64,000 nucleotides of DNA from G020354085 sp964629975 (GTDB lineage Bacteria; Pseudomonadota; Gammaproteobacteria; Acidiferrobacterales; Sulfurifustaceae). The notes below the pieces were generated by a model, which saw only the letters and a program-made list of their open reading frames with translations, searched no databases and was not told the DNA's origin. The stretch covers positions 16,387-80,386 of the forward strand of contig CAZVUN010000001.1 in the NCBI GenBank assembly GCA_964629975.1. Direction: 5' to 3'. The translations under genes and the position numbers were made by a program. Below are positions 40,678 through 49,156 of the stretch, piece by piece (the stretch's first letter is position 1; every line of letters begins with the position of its first letter).

Positions 40678-41376
40678 ATGATCACGCTGCGCCGAGGCTC
40701 GGAACGCGGCCACGCCAACCACGGCTGGCTGGACAGCTACCATACATTCTCGTTTGCCGATTACCACGACCCCGAGCACATGGGCGTGTCGGTGCTGCGC
40801 GTGATCAACGAGGACCGGGTCGCGCCCGGCGCGGGCTTTCCGACCCACGGCCACCGCGACATGGAGATCGTGAGCTATGTGCTGGACGGTGCGCTCGAAC
40901 ACAAGGACTCGATGGGCAACGGCTCGGTCATCCGCCCGGGCGACGTGCAGCGCATGAGTGCCGGCACCGGCGTGCGCCACAGCGAATACAACGCCTCGGA
41001 GGAGGAGCCGGTGCATTTCCTGCAGATCTGGATCCTGCCCAAGACCCGCGGCATCTCGCCCGGCTACGAGCAGAAACACTTCGAACCGGCCGCGCTCGAC
41101 GGGCGGCTGCGCGTGATCGCCTCGCCCGACGGGCGCGAGGGTTCGGTGACCATCCACCAGGACGCCTGGCTGTACGCCAGCCGGCTCGACAACGGCGCGG
41201 CCGTGCGCCACGCGCTCGCGCCCGGGCGGCGCGCCTACGTGCACGTGGCGCGCGGCGAGGTCGAGGTCAACGGCACGCGCCTTCGCGCGGGCGACGGCGC
41301 GCGCCTCGAGCAGGAAGCGGCGGTCGAGCTCAGCCGCGGGCGTGGCGCCGAGGTACTGGTGTTCGATCTGCCCTGA
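40678..41376 (+). CDS. Pirin-family bicupin, YhhW type
   Basis: A 232-residue pirin of the YhhW/quercetin 2,3-dioxygenase group. The metal-site histidines are in [18 protein letters not shown] and [10 protein letters not shown], and the N-terminus [23 protein letters not shown] pattern is present ([20 protein letters not shown]). Pirins oxidise flavonols or act as redox-sensing iron cupins. The ATG at 40678 follows GGAGG. It heads a co-directional block of quinone-related proteins running to 46.5 kb. Confidence 0.92.
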   Translation: MITLRRGSERGHANHGWLDSYHTFSFADYHDPEHMGVSVLRVINEDRVAPGAGFPTHGHRDMEIVSYVLDGALEHKDSMGNGSVIRPGDVQRMSAGTGVRHSEYNASEEEPVHFLQIWILPKTRGISPGYEQKHFEPAALDGRLRVIASPDGREGSVTIHQDAWLYASRLDNGAAVRHALAPGRRAYVHVARGEVEVNGTRLRAGDGARLEQEAAVELSRGRGAEVLVFDLP

Positions 41377-41415
41377 ATCTTTTCAACCCTACGCATCTTG
41401 CAAGCAGCACATGCA

Positions 41416-42008
41416 ATGACGAACGTTGCCGTGGTGTATCACAGCGGTTATGGCCATACCGCACGGCTGGCACAGGCCGTGGCCGATGGCGCGAAGAGCG
41501 TCGCCGGTGTGACGAGCCAGCTCATCTCGGTGGCCGACACATCGACAGGCACTGGGACGATCTCGCGCGCGCCGACGCCATCGTCTTCGGCGCGCCGACC
41601 TACATGGGCAGCGTGTCGGCGCCGTTCAAGGCCTTCATGGACGCAGCCTCCAAGGTCTGGTTCGAGCAGAAGTGGAAGAACAAGCTCGCCACCGGCTTCA
41701 CCAACTCAGGCTCCGCGAGCGGCGACAAGTTGAACTCGCTCATCCAGCTCGCCGTGTTCGCCGCGCAGCAGGGCATGCTGTGGGTAAGCACCGGCATGAT
41801 GCCCGGTGCCAACACCACCAAGAGCAAGCCGGATGCGGTCAACCGACTCGGCAGCTACCTCGGCGTGATGGCGCAATCCTTCGTCGATGCCGCCCCCGCC
41901 ATCGCCCCGCCCCCGGCCGATCTCGAAACCGCACGCCTGCTCGGGGTGCGGGTGGCCGAGGTCGCGGCGCGCTGGGTGTGCGGCGAGCCGCAGGCGCGCG
42001 CGGCCTGA
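41416..42008 (+). pseudogene. WrbA-like flavodoxin-family NAD(P)H:quinone reductase, frameshifted
   Basis: The frame from 41416 reads NVAVVYHSGYGHTARLAQAV and SQLISVAD, a flavodoxin FMN-binding loop. One base earlier the adjacent frame carries on from about 41541 with IDRHWDDLARADAIVFGAPTY and MGSVSAPFKAFMD to the stop at 42008. One base is missing near 41536-41540. The complete protein would be about 197 residues, similar to WrbA-type NAD(P)H:quinone oxidoreductases. The rest is well conserved, so a very recent mutation or consensus error is likely. It lies within the quinone-redox block. Confidence 0.85.
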
Positions 42009-42014
42009 TCGGCG

Positions 42015-42584
42015 ATGACGGCGCCCGCGGCACACTACACGCGCACCGCGCTCGCCCTGCACTGGGTGAGCGCGGCCCTGATCGTGGTGGCCTTCGGCAT
42101 CGGCGCCTACGCCGTGGAGCTCGCGCTCTCGCCGACCAAGCTCAAGCTGTACGCGTGGCACAAGTGGATCGGCGTGACCGTGTTCCTGCTGGCGCTCGTG
42201 CGCCTCGCGTGGCGGCTCCGCCACCCGGCCCCGGCCCTGCCGCCCGCGATGGCGCGCTGGGAGCGGTTCGTGGCGCATGGCACGCACGCGGCCATCTACC
42301 TGCTGCTGCTGGCGCTGCCGGTGAGCGGCTGGCTGATGAGCTCGGCGGCCGGCTTCCCGGTGGTGTACTTCGGCGTGCTGCCGCTGCCGGACCTGGTGGC
42401 GAAGAACAAGGAGCTCGCCGACACGCTCAAGGGCGTGCACTATGTGCTCAACAAGACCCTGCTGGTGCTGGTGCTGGTGCATGTCGGCGCCGCACTCAAG
42501 CACCGCTTCATCGATCGCGATGACGTGCTGCAGCGCATGACCACCTGGCGCGCCGCGCGCGCCACGACGGAGACCCGCGGATGA
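42015..42584 (+). CDS. Cytochrome b561-family membrane protein
   Basis: A 189-residue four-helix membrane cytochrome of the bacterial b561 (YodB/CybB) type. Four haem-ligand histidines are placed as expected: ALHWVSAAL in helix 1, AWHKWIGV in helix 2, GTHAAIYLLLL in helix 3 and LVHVGAALKHRF in helix 4. These proteins pass electrons between the ubiquinone pool and periplasmic acceptors; E. coli CybB reduces superoxide to quinone. Its stop overlaps the next start (ATGA) with a YceI gene, a pairing common in proteobacteria. Confidence 0.92.
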   Translation: MTAPAAHYTRTALALHWVSAALIVVAFGIGAYAVELALSPTKLKLYAWHKWIGVTVFLLALVRLAWRLRHPAPALPPAMARWERFVAHGTHAAIYLLLLALPVSGWLMSSAAGFPVVYFGVLPLPDLVAKNKELADTLKGVHYVLNKTLLVLVLVHVGAALKHRFIDRDDVLQRMTTWRAARATTETRG

Positions 42585-43129
42585 AACCCACCACCCTACT
42601 TCTGGCCGCCGCGCTCGTTGCCACCCCGGTGCTGGCCGGCATCGATACCGCGCAAAGCCAGGTGAAGTTCGTGTTCAAGCAGATGAACGTGCCGGTCGAG
42701 GGTGCGTTCAAACGCTTCACCGCCAACGTGCGCTTCGACGCCAAGCAGCCGGACAGGAGTCGCGCCGAGATCGAGATCGACCTCGACAGCATCGATACCG
42801 GCAGCCCCGATGCCGATAACGAGGCCAGGCGCAAGGCCTGGTTCGACACCGCCAACCATCCCAAGGCGCGCTTCAGCTCAAAAAGCGTGCGCCGCCTGGC
42901 CGCCGACCGCTACGAGGTCAGCGGGCCGATCACCATCAAGGGCCGCACGCACGAGGTCACAGTGCCGGTGCGCGTGCAGCGCAGCGCCAGCGCCACCACC
43001 TACGAGGGCAGCTTCGCCCTCAAGCGCCTCGCATTCGCCATCGGCGAAGGCCCGTGGGCCGACACCGACACGGTCGCCGACGAGGTACAGGTCCAGTTCC
43101 GTATCGTGCAGCGCGGCGCCACGCCCTGA
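42581..43129 (+). CDS. YceI-family periplasmic protein (first copy)
   Basis: A 182-residue YceI lipocalin-like protein with a signal peptide (residues 1-19, MKPTTLLLAAALVATPVLA). The family barrel includes VKFVFKQMNVPVEGAFKRF, ANHPKARFSSKSV and the loop YEVSGPITIKGRTHEVTVPV. YceI proteins bind isoprenoid quinones or amphiphilic chains. The gene is coupled to the upstream cytochrome b561 by a four-base overlap, supporting joint action on periplasmic quinone chemistry. Confidence 0.92.
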   Translation: MKPTTLLLAAALVATPVLAGIDTAQSQVKFVFKQMNVPVEGAFKRFTANVRFDAKQPDRSRAEIEIDLDSIDTGSPDADNEARRKAWFDTANHPKARFSSKSVRRLAADRYEVSGPITIKGRTHEVTVPVRVQRSASATTYEGSFALKRLAFAIGEGPWADTDTVADEVQVQFRIVQRGATP

Positions 43130-43175
43130 GTTGCACGTCCTCACTCAACCCCGATCAACCATGCAAGGAGCCCAC

Positions 43176-43745
43176 ATGTCCGTTCGTACCAGTGTCTTCG
43201 CCCTCACCGCCCTCGTCGCCGGCACCGCGGTCGCCGCGCCCGAGACCTACATCGTCGATCCGACCCACACCTTTCCAAGCTTCGAGGTGAGCCATCTCGG
43301 TTTCTCCACGCAGCGCGGGCGGTTCAACACCACGAGCGGCAAGATCGTGCTCGACCGCACCGCCCAGACCGCGCGGGTCGACATCACCATCGATGCCAAG
43401 TCGATCAGCACCGGCCTCGCCAAGCTCGAGGAGCACCTGCGGGCCGAGGACTTCCTCGACGTCGCCAAGCACCCGACCATTCGCTTCAAGTCCACACGCG
43501 CGCGCTTCGCCGATGGCAAGCTCGTCGGACTCGATGGCGACCTGACCATGCGCGGGGTGACGCGGCCGGTGAGCCTGACCGTCACCTCGTTCTACTGCGG
43601 CGAGAATCCGTTTGCCAAGAAGCCGGCCTGTGGCGCGGACGCGGTCGGCTCGCTCAAGCGTTCCAACTATGGCATCAACTACGCGCTGCCGGCGGTGGGC
43701 GACGAGGTCAAGCTCCTGATCCAGGTCGAGGCGCACAAGCAGTAG
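43176..43745 (+). CDS. YceI-family periplasmic protein (second copy)
   Basis: A 189-residue YceI protein with a signal peptide (residues 1-20, ending AVAAP). The core reads YIVDPTHTFPSFEVSHLGFST, KHPTIRFKSTRARF and LDGDLTMRGVTRPVSLTV. It is closer to the classic E. coli YceI, with a two-cysteine loop (FYCGENPFAKKPACGADAVG). The ATG at 43176 follows CAAGGAG; an ATG at 43161 is possible. Two YceI genes in tandem suggest different ligands or a duplication that has diverged strongly. Confidence 0.92.
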   Translation: MSVRTSVFALTALVAGTAVAAPETYIVDPTHTFPSFEVSHLGFSTQRGRFNTTSGKIVLDRTAQTARVDITIDAKSISTGLAKLEEHLRAEDFLDVAKHPTIRFKSTRARFADGKLVGLDGDLTMRGVTRPVSLTVTSFYCGENPFAKKPACGADAVGSLKRSNYGINYALPAVGDEVKLLIQVEAHKQ

Positions 43746-43778
43746 GCACCGTGGCCCAACCCCGCACCGCCGCACGGC

Positions 43779-43789
43779 GGGGGGGGGGG
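43779..43789. repeat. Run of eleven G before yqjG
   Basis: Eleven consecutive G followed by CCCC lie 28 bp before the ATG at 43818. Tracts of this length slip readily and can alter promoter spacing or translation initiation. It could also be an assembly error. Confidence 0.75.
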
Positions 43790-43817
43790 CCCCGCGACGA
43801 AGACCGGACCCGCACGC

Positions 43818-44804
43818 ATGGCACGGCTGTTGAACGGCAAGCTGCAAGGCCACTGGCGCGATGTCACGCAGCGCGACGGCGAGTTCGTGCGCGCGGTGAG
43901 CCCGTTCCGCGACTGGGTAAGCGCCGACGGGGCCTGCGGTTTCAAGGCCGAACCCGGCCGCTACCATCTGTACGTGTCGCTCGCCTGCCCGTGGGCGCAT
44001 CGCACGCTCATCCTGCGCGCGCTCAAGGGCCTGCAGGACGTGATCCCGGTCACGGTCGTCGACCCGGTGTCCGGCCCGCACGGCTGGCGCTTCGCGGACG
44101 GCCCGGGCAGCACGCCCGACCCGCTGTACGGCAGCGCCTACCTGCATGAGCTGTACACGCGGGCACAAAGCGACTTCACCGGGCTCGTGACCGTGCCGCT
44201 GCTGTGGGACAGGCAGCGCGCGACCATCGTCAACAACGAATCGCCCGAGATCATGCGCATGCTGAACGCGGCGTTCGACGCGTTCACGCCAGTCAGGGAC
44301 GACTACTACCCGGCGGCGCTGCGCGGCGAGATCGACGCGATCAACGCCTACGTCTACGAGCGCATCAACAACGGCGTGTACCGCTGCGGCTTCGCCACCA
44401 GCCAGGCGGCCTACGCGCGCGCCTTCGATGCCTTGTTCGGCGCGCTCGATGCGCTCGAGGAGCGGCTCGCGCATTCGCGCTATCTGGTCGGCAACACGCT
44501 CACCGAGGCCGACTGGCGCCTGTTTCCGACGCTGCTGCGCTTCGATGCGGTGTACGTAGGTCTTTTCAAGTGCAACCGCCAGCGCATCGCCGACTATCCC
44601 AGCCTGTCCGGCTACCTGCGCGACCTCTATCAGCATCCCGGCATCGCCGCGACCGTGGACTTCACGCACATTAAGCGCCACTACTTCGAGAGCCTGCGCG
44701 ACCTCAACCCGAGCGGCATCGTGCCGCGCGGCCCGGCGCTCGACCTCAACGCCGCGCACGGACGCGAAGCACTCGGCCCCTGCCAGATCGCGCAACGCCC
44801 ATGA
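43818..44804 (+). CDS. yqjG: Glutathionyl-hydroquinone reductase (YqjG/PcpF type)
   Basis: A 328-residue xi-class glutathione transferase that reduces glutathionyl-hydroquinones back to hydroquinones. The catalytic Cys57 lies in SLACPWAHRTLI. Other marks are the NNESPEIMRMLN motif and YERINNGVYRCGFATSQAAY. The ATG at 43818 starts MARLLNGKLQGHW. The stop overlaps the second pirin start in ATGA. It repairs quinone adducts and fits the quinone-stress theme of the surrounding genes. Confidence 0.94.
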   Translation: MARLLNGKLQGHWRDVTQRDGEFVRAVSPFRDWVSADGACGFKAEPGRYHLYVSLACPWAHRTLILRALKGLQDVIPVTVVDPVSGPHGWRFADGPGSTPDPLYGSAYLHELYTRAQSDFTGLVTVPLLWDRQRATIVNNESPEIMRMLNAAFDAFTPVRDDYYPAALRGEIDAINAYVYERINNGVYRCGFATSQAAYARAFDALFGALDALEERLAHSRYLVGNTLTEADWRLFPTLLRFDAVYVGLFKCNRQRIADYPSLSGYLRDLYQHPGIAATVDFTHIKRHYFESLRDLNPSGIVPRGPALDLNAAHGREALGPCQIAQRP

Positions 44805-45679
44805 CGACCTGCTACGCCAACGAGCGCCGTGTCGAGTCGCTCGTCGTCGCCGAGCACACCCTCGAGGGCGGCGGCTTTCCCGTCAGGCGCCCGTTCCCGA
44901 CGCGCGCGCTGGCGCAGGTCGATCCCTTCCTGCTGCTCGATCACCTGGGGCCGGTGACCTGGGGGCCGGGCGAGGGCATCGGCGCGCCCGACCATCCGCA
45001 CCGCGGCTTCGAGACCGTGACCTACCTGTTGTCCGGCGGCTTCCAGCACAAGGACTCGGCCGGCCATGCCGGCAGGCTCGGCCCCGGTGACGTGCAGTGG
45101 ATGACCGCCGGCCGCGGCGTGGTGCATTCCGAGCTCCCCTCGGATGAGTTCATGCGTGACGGCGGCGTGATGCACGGCTTTCAGGTCTGGGTGAACCTGC
45201 CGGCGCGCGACAAGATGATCGCGCCGCACTACCAGGAAATCCCGGCGGCGCGCATCCCGACGGCCACGAGCGCCGACGGCAAGGTCGCGGTGCGCGTGAT
45301 CGCCGGCGCGGCGCTCGGCCGCTCGGCGGTGATCGAGACACGCACGCCCATCGTCTTCCTGCATTACACGCTCGCCGCGGGCGGCGCGACGGTGCAGGAC
45401 CTGGCGCTCGACCACAACGCCCTGGTGTACGTGATCGCGGGCGAGGCGCGGGTCGGCGCCACGCGCCGCGCCACCCGCGCGGGCGAGCTCGCCGTGCTCG
45501 GTCCTGGCGCGAGCGTCGCGCTCGCCTCGGAGCGTGGCGCCGATCTGCTGCTGCTCGCCGGCGCGCCGCTCAACGAGCCGGTCGTGCGCCACGGGCCGTT
45601 CGTGATGAACACGCGCGAAGAGATCGAGCAGGCCTTGCGCGATTACCGGGCCGGACGGCTCGGCCGTATCGACTTCTGA
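44801..45679 (+). CDS. Pirin-family bicupin (second copy)
   Basis: A 292-residue pirin with two cupin domains. Iron-ligand histidines are in APDHPHRGFETVTYLLSGGF and AGRGVVHSELPS. It differs from the 40.7-kb pirin in length and sequence, resembling eukaryotic-type pirin/quercetinase members, with a C-terminal segment NTREEIEQALRDYRAGRLGRI often seen in the group. It is translationally coupled to yqjG and precedes the LigB-type dioxygenase gene by 5 bp. Confidence 0.92.
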   Translation: MTTCYANERRVESLVVAEHTLEGGGFPVRRPFPTRALAQVDPFLLLDHLGPVTWGPGEGIGAPDHPHRGFETVTYLLSGGFQHKDSAGHAGRLGPGDVQWMTAGRGVVHSELPSDEFMRDGGVMHGFQVWVNLPARDKMIAPHYQEIPAARIPTATSADGKVAVRVIAGAALGRSAVIETRTPIVFLHYTLAAGGATVQDLALDHNALVYVIAGEARVGATRRATRAGELAVLGPGASVALASERGADLLLLAGAPLNEPVVRHGPFVMNTREEIEQALRDYRAGRLGRIDF

Positions 45680-45684
45680 ACGCC

Positions 45685-46479
45685 ATGCCGGGCGCACGCA
45701 TGCCGGCGCTGTTTTTCGGGCACGGCAGCCCGATGAACACGCTCGCGCGCAATCGCTACACCGACGCCTGGCGGGCAATCGGCGCGGCGTTGCCGCGACC
45801 GAAGGCGGTGCTCGCAATCTCGGCCCACTGGGTCACGCGCGGCGTTGCCGTGACGGCGATGGCCACGCCACGCACGATCCATGACTTCGGTGGCTTCCCG
45901 CGCGAACTGTTCGAGGTGCAATATCCGGCGCCCGGCGACCCGCAACTCGCCGAGCGTGTGCGCGCGCTGCTCGCGCCGGTCGCGGTGCAGCTCGATCAGG
46001 ACTGGGGCCTCGATCATGGCACCTGGTCGGTGCTCGCGCATGTTTTTCCGGACGCCGAGGTACCGGTGGTACAACTGAGCCTCGACGCCACGCAAGCCCC
46101 ACGCGGGCACTACCAGCTCGCGGCGCGGCTGGCGCCGTTGCGCGATGCGGGCGTGCTGATTCTTGGTAGCGGCAACGTGGTGCACAACCTCGGCAGCATG
46201 CGCTGGAGCGAGGACACGCCGCCCTACGGCTGGGCCACGCGCTTCAACGACCGGGTCCGTACCGCGCTCGCGGACGGCGACCACGACACGCTCATCGACT
46301 ACGACGCGCTCGGCGACGACGCGCGCCTGAGCGCGCCCACACCCGAGCACTACCTGCCGCTGCTGTACGTCGTGGCGCAGCAACAGGCGGGCGAGGCGCT
46401 CACCCTGCCCGTCGATGGCATCGAGTACGGCTCGATCGGCATGCTGGCGGTGGCGGTCGGCGAAGCGCACGATCGGTAG
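45685..46479 (+). CDS. ygiD: LigB/YgiD-type extradiol ring-cleavage dioxygenase
   Basis: A 264-residue class III extradiol dioxygenase matching the YgiD/DODA family, which opens catechol-type rings such as DOPA. Metal and catalytic residues are visible in ALFFGHGSPMN, AISAHWVTRG, LDHGTWSVLAHVF and GSGNVVHNL. Start choice lies between ATG 45685 and 45700; both precede the first conserved strand. It is the last gene of the quinone-linked block and may dispose of catechols released there. Confidence 0.92.
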   Translation: MPGARMPALFFGHGSPMNTLARNRYTDAWRAIGAALPRPKAVLAISAHWVTRGVAVTAMATPRTIHDFGGFPRELFEVQYPAPGDPQLAERVRALLAPVAVQLDQDWGLDHGTWSVLAHVFPDAEVPVVQLSLDATQAPRGHYQLAARLAPLRDAGVLILGSGNVVHNLGSMRWSEDTPPYGWATRFNDRVRTALADGDHDTLIDYDALGDDARLSAPTPEHYLPLLYVVAQQQAGEALTLPVDGIEYGSIGMLAVAVGEAHDR

Positions 46480-46560
46480 CGGCATTGCGCGGGCGGCCGG
46501 ATTGCCACGCGGCGCGGCTGCGCTACCATGCCGGGGTCTCGGTAGCGGAACCCGCCCACC

Positions 46561-47493
46561 ATGCATCCACGACTGTCCCGCACAACCGTTGGCCTCGGCC
46601 TGATCGGCGCGCTCGCCACGCTCAGCACGCCCGCCACCGCCCTCGAAACGCAGCGCATCACCGACAAGGTCTATGCGCTCGTCGGCGAGCTCGGCCAGCG
46701 CTCGTCCACCAATTTCGGCAACAATGCCACCTTCGGCGTGATCATCACGTCCGCCGGCGTGGTGCTGCTCGACCCGGGCGGCAGCTTTGAGGGCGCGCGC
46801 CAGGTCGAACAGGCCATCCGGCGCATCACCGATAAGCCGGTGGTGCTGGTCATAAACACCGGCGGGCAGGATCATCGCTGGCTCGGCAACGGCTACTTCA
46901 AGGCCAAGGGCGCGCGCCTGCTCGCGAGCCGCGCCGCGGTCGCCGACCAGCGTGCCCGGGCGAGCGATCAGTACAACATGCTGGCACAGCTGATCGGCGA
47001 GAAGGCGCTAGCCGGCACCGAGGCGGTGCATGCCGAGGAAACCTTCGAGACGCGCCATACGCTCACACTGGGCGATGCGCGCCTTGAGCTGTACCAGCCC
47101 GGCGCGGCGCACACGCCCGGCGACACGATCGTCTGGCTGCCCGCCGAGCGCATCGCCTTCGCCGGTGACATCGTCTACGTCGAGCGCCTGCTGGGCGTGG
47201 GCGCGATGTCGAACAGCCGCTCGTGGCTGAAGGCGTTCGAGGCGCTGCGCGCGCTCAATCCGCGCATCGTGGTGCCGGGGCACGGCCACGCCGTGCCGCT
47301 CGCGACCGCCACGGCCGACACCTATGACTACCTGGTGTTCCTGCGCCAGGCGGTGCGTGCCCACCTCGAGGCCGGCCGCGGCATCGAGGATATTGGCCGC
47401 ATCGATCAGTCGCGCTTCGCGCGCCTGCAGGCCTACGCCGAGCTCAAGGACCGCAACGCCCAGCAGCTGTTCCAGGAGATGGAGTGGGAGTGA
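46561..47493 (+). CDS. Exported metallo-beta-lactamase-fold protein with altered zinc motif
   Basis: A 310-residue MBL-fold protein with a signal peptide (residues 1-29). The usual HxHxDH zinc motif is replaced by TGGQDH in NTGGQDHRWLGN, so two histidines of the first metal site are missing. DH, the later His in GAAHTPGDTI, the Asp in FAGDIVY and PGHGH remain. It resembles periplasmic MBL proteins linked to thiosulfate oxidation (SoxH-like) and quinoproteins, but this is tentative. Mononuclear or non-hydrolytic function is likely. phoD follows by 17 bp. Confidence 0.82.
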   Translation: MHPRLSRTTVGLGLIGALATLSTPATALETQRITDKVYALVGELGQRSSTNFGNNATFGVIITSAGVVLLDPGGSFEGARQVEQAIRRITDKPVVLVINTGGQDHRWLGNGYFKAKGARLLASRAAVADQRARASDQYNMLAQLIGEKALAGTEAVHAEETFETRHTLTLGDARLELYQPGAAHTPGDTIVWLPAERIAFAGDIVYVERLLGVGAMSNSRSWLKAFEALRALNPRIVVPGHGHAVPLATATADTYDYLVFLRQAVRAHLEAGRGIEDIGRIDQSRFARLQAYAELKDRNAQQLFQEMEWE

Positions 47494-47510
47494 GGCGCGC
47501 GCACGCACCG

Positions 47511-49052
47511 ATGAGCCAGCGCCTCGATCGTCGCACGTTCTTGCGCACGCTCGGTGCCGCGGCACTTGCCCCGGCGCTCGGGAGCGCGGGCTGTGCAACG
47601 ACCGCGCGCTTCACGTCCGATCCCTTCACGCTCGGCGTCGCCTCCGGCGCACCGCTGCCCGATGGCGTCGTGCTGTGGACGCGGCTCGCCCCCGACCCGC
47701 TCGCCGGCGGCGGACTCGAGCCACTGCCGGTGGCGGTGCGCTGGGAGGTCGCGGAGGATGAGGCGTTTCGTCACAGCGTGCGCCGCGGCAGCGCCATCGC
47801 CGATCCAGCCTTTGCGCACAGCGTGCACGTCGAGGTCGAGGGACTTGCGCCGGACCGCTGGTATTTCTATCGCTTCAGCACCGGCGAGTTCGTGAGCCCG
47901 ATCGGGCGTACCCGTACCGCGCCGCTGCCGCAGGCCGCGCGGTCGTGGCGCTTCGCCTTCGCCTCGTGCCAGCAGTACGAACAGGGCTACTACGCCGCGC
48001 ACCGCCACATGGCCGAGGAGGACCTGGATCTCGTCGTGTTCCTCGGCGACTACATCTACGAATCGTCCTGGGGCAGGCAGCATGTACGCAAGCACGAAGG
48101 CCCGGAGCCGCGCACGCTCGCGCAATACCGCAACCGCTACGCGCGCTACAAGACCGATCCCGATCTGCAGCGCTGCCACGCGCGCTTCCCGTGGATCGTC
48201 ACCTGGGACGATCACGAGGTGCAGAACGACTACGCCAACGACCGCTCCCAGGATCTCGACCCCGATTTCCTCGTGCGCCGCGCCGCCGCCTACCAGGCGT
48301 ACTACGAGCACATGCCGCTGCGCCGCGCGAGCCGCCCGCACGGGCCGGCCATGCGCCTGTACGGGCACTACGACTTCGGCCGGCTGGCGCGCTTCTACCT
48401 GCTCGACGGCCGCCAATACCGCACGCCGCAGCCCTGCCCCAAGCCGGGGCGCGGCGGCGGCAACCTCGTCAACGGCTGCCCCGAACGGCTCGCCCCGGAG
48501 CGCACCTTCCTCGGCTTCGAACAGGAGCGCTGGCTCGCCGCGCGCCTGGCGGACTCCGCGGCGCGCTGGAACGTGCTCGCGCAGCCCACGCTCATGTGCC
48601 CGATCAACCGCGGCACGCACGAGGAACCCCGCTTCTGGAGCGATGGCTGGGACGGTTACCCGGCGGCGCGCGCACGGCTGCTGGCCACGCTCGCCGAGCG
48701 CCAAACCGCCAACCCCCTCGTGATCGGCGGCGACGTGCACGCCTATTGGGTGTGCGACCTCGCCACCGATTTCGACGATGCGCGCGCGTCGCTCGTGGCC
48801 ACCGAGATCTGCGGCACCTCGATCAGCTCGCAGGGCTGGCCGCAGGAGCGCACCGAGGCCTGGCGCACACGCAACCCGCGCGTGCGCTACGCGCGCAGCG
48901 ACCGGCGCGGCTACGTGACGGTCGAGCTCGGTGAACACGCCGCGCACGTGCGATTGCGCGCCATCGACAGCGAGAAGCGCCCCGAGGCGGGCATCGAGAC
49001 GCTCGCGAGCTTCGTGGTGGTGGACGGGCAGCCCGGGGCGCAACGCGCGTAA
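47511..49052 (+). CDS. phoD: PhoD-type alkaline phosphatase/phosphodiesterase
   Basis: A 513-residue PhoD with a twin-arginine signal peptide (DRRTFLRTLGAAALAPAL at about 6-23). The N-terminal PhoD_N domain (TLGVASGAPLPDGVVLWTRL) is followed by the metallophosphatase domain with VFLGDYIYESSWG, TWDDHEVQNDYAND and a late GGDVHAYWV metal site. PhoD enzymes are iron/calcium-dependent periplasmic phosphodi/monoesterases. The ATG at 47511 was chosen over a GTG at 47484 that overlaps the upstream gene. Confidence 0.93.
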   Translation: MSQRLDRRTFLRTLGAAALAPALGSAGCATTARFTSDPFTLGVASGAPLPDGVVLWTRLAPDPLAGGGLEPLPVAVRWEVAEDEAFRHSVRRGSAIADPAFAHSVHVEVEGLAPDRWYFYRFSTGEFVSPIGRTRTAPLPQAARSWRFAFASCQQYEQGYYAAHRHMAEEDLDLVVFLGDYIYESSWGRQHVRKHEGPEPRTLAQYRNRYARYKTDPDLQRCHARFPWIVTWDDHEVQNDYANDRSQDLDPDFLVRRAAAYQAYYEHMPLRRASRPHGPAMRLYGHYDFGRLARFYLLDGRQYRTPQPCPKPGRGGGNLVNGCPERLAPERTFLGFEQERWLAARLADSAARWNVLAQPTLMCPINRGTHEEPRFWSDGWDGYPAARARLLATLAERQTANPLVIGGDVHAYWVCDLATDFDDARASLVATEICGTSISSQGWPQERTEAWRTRNPRVRYARSDRRGYVTVELGEHAAHVRLRAIDSEKRPEAGIETLASFVVVDGQPGAQRA

Positions 49053-49156
49053 GGCGGCCGTGCCCGGCAGGCGCTGCGCGCATGAGCGCACCAGCGGCAA
49101 GCCCCAGTACATGACGGACGGCGCGCCGCGCAAGACCGGCGCGCGGCAGGCGCCGC

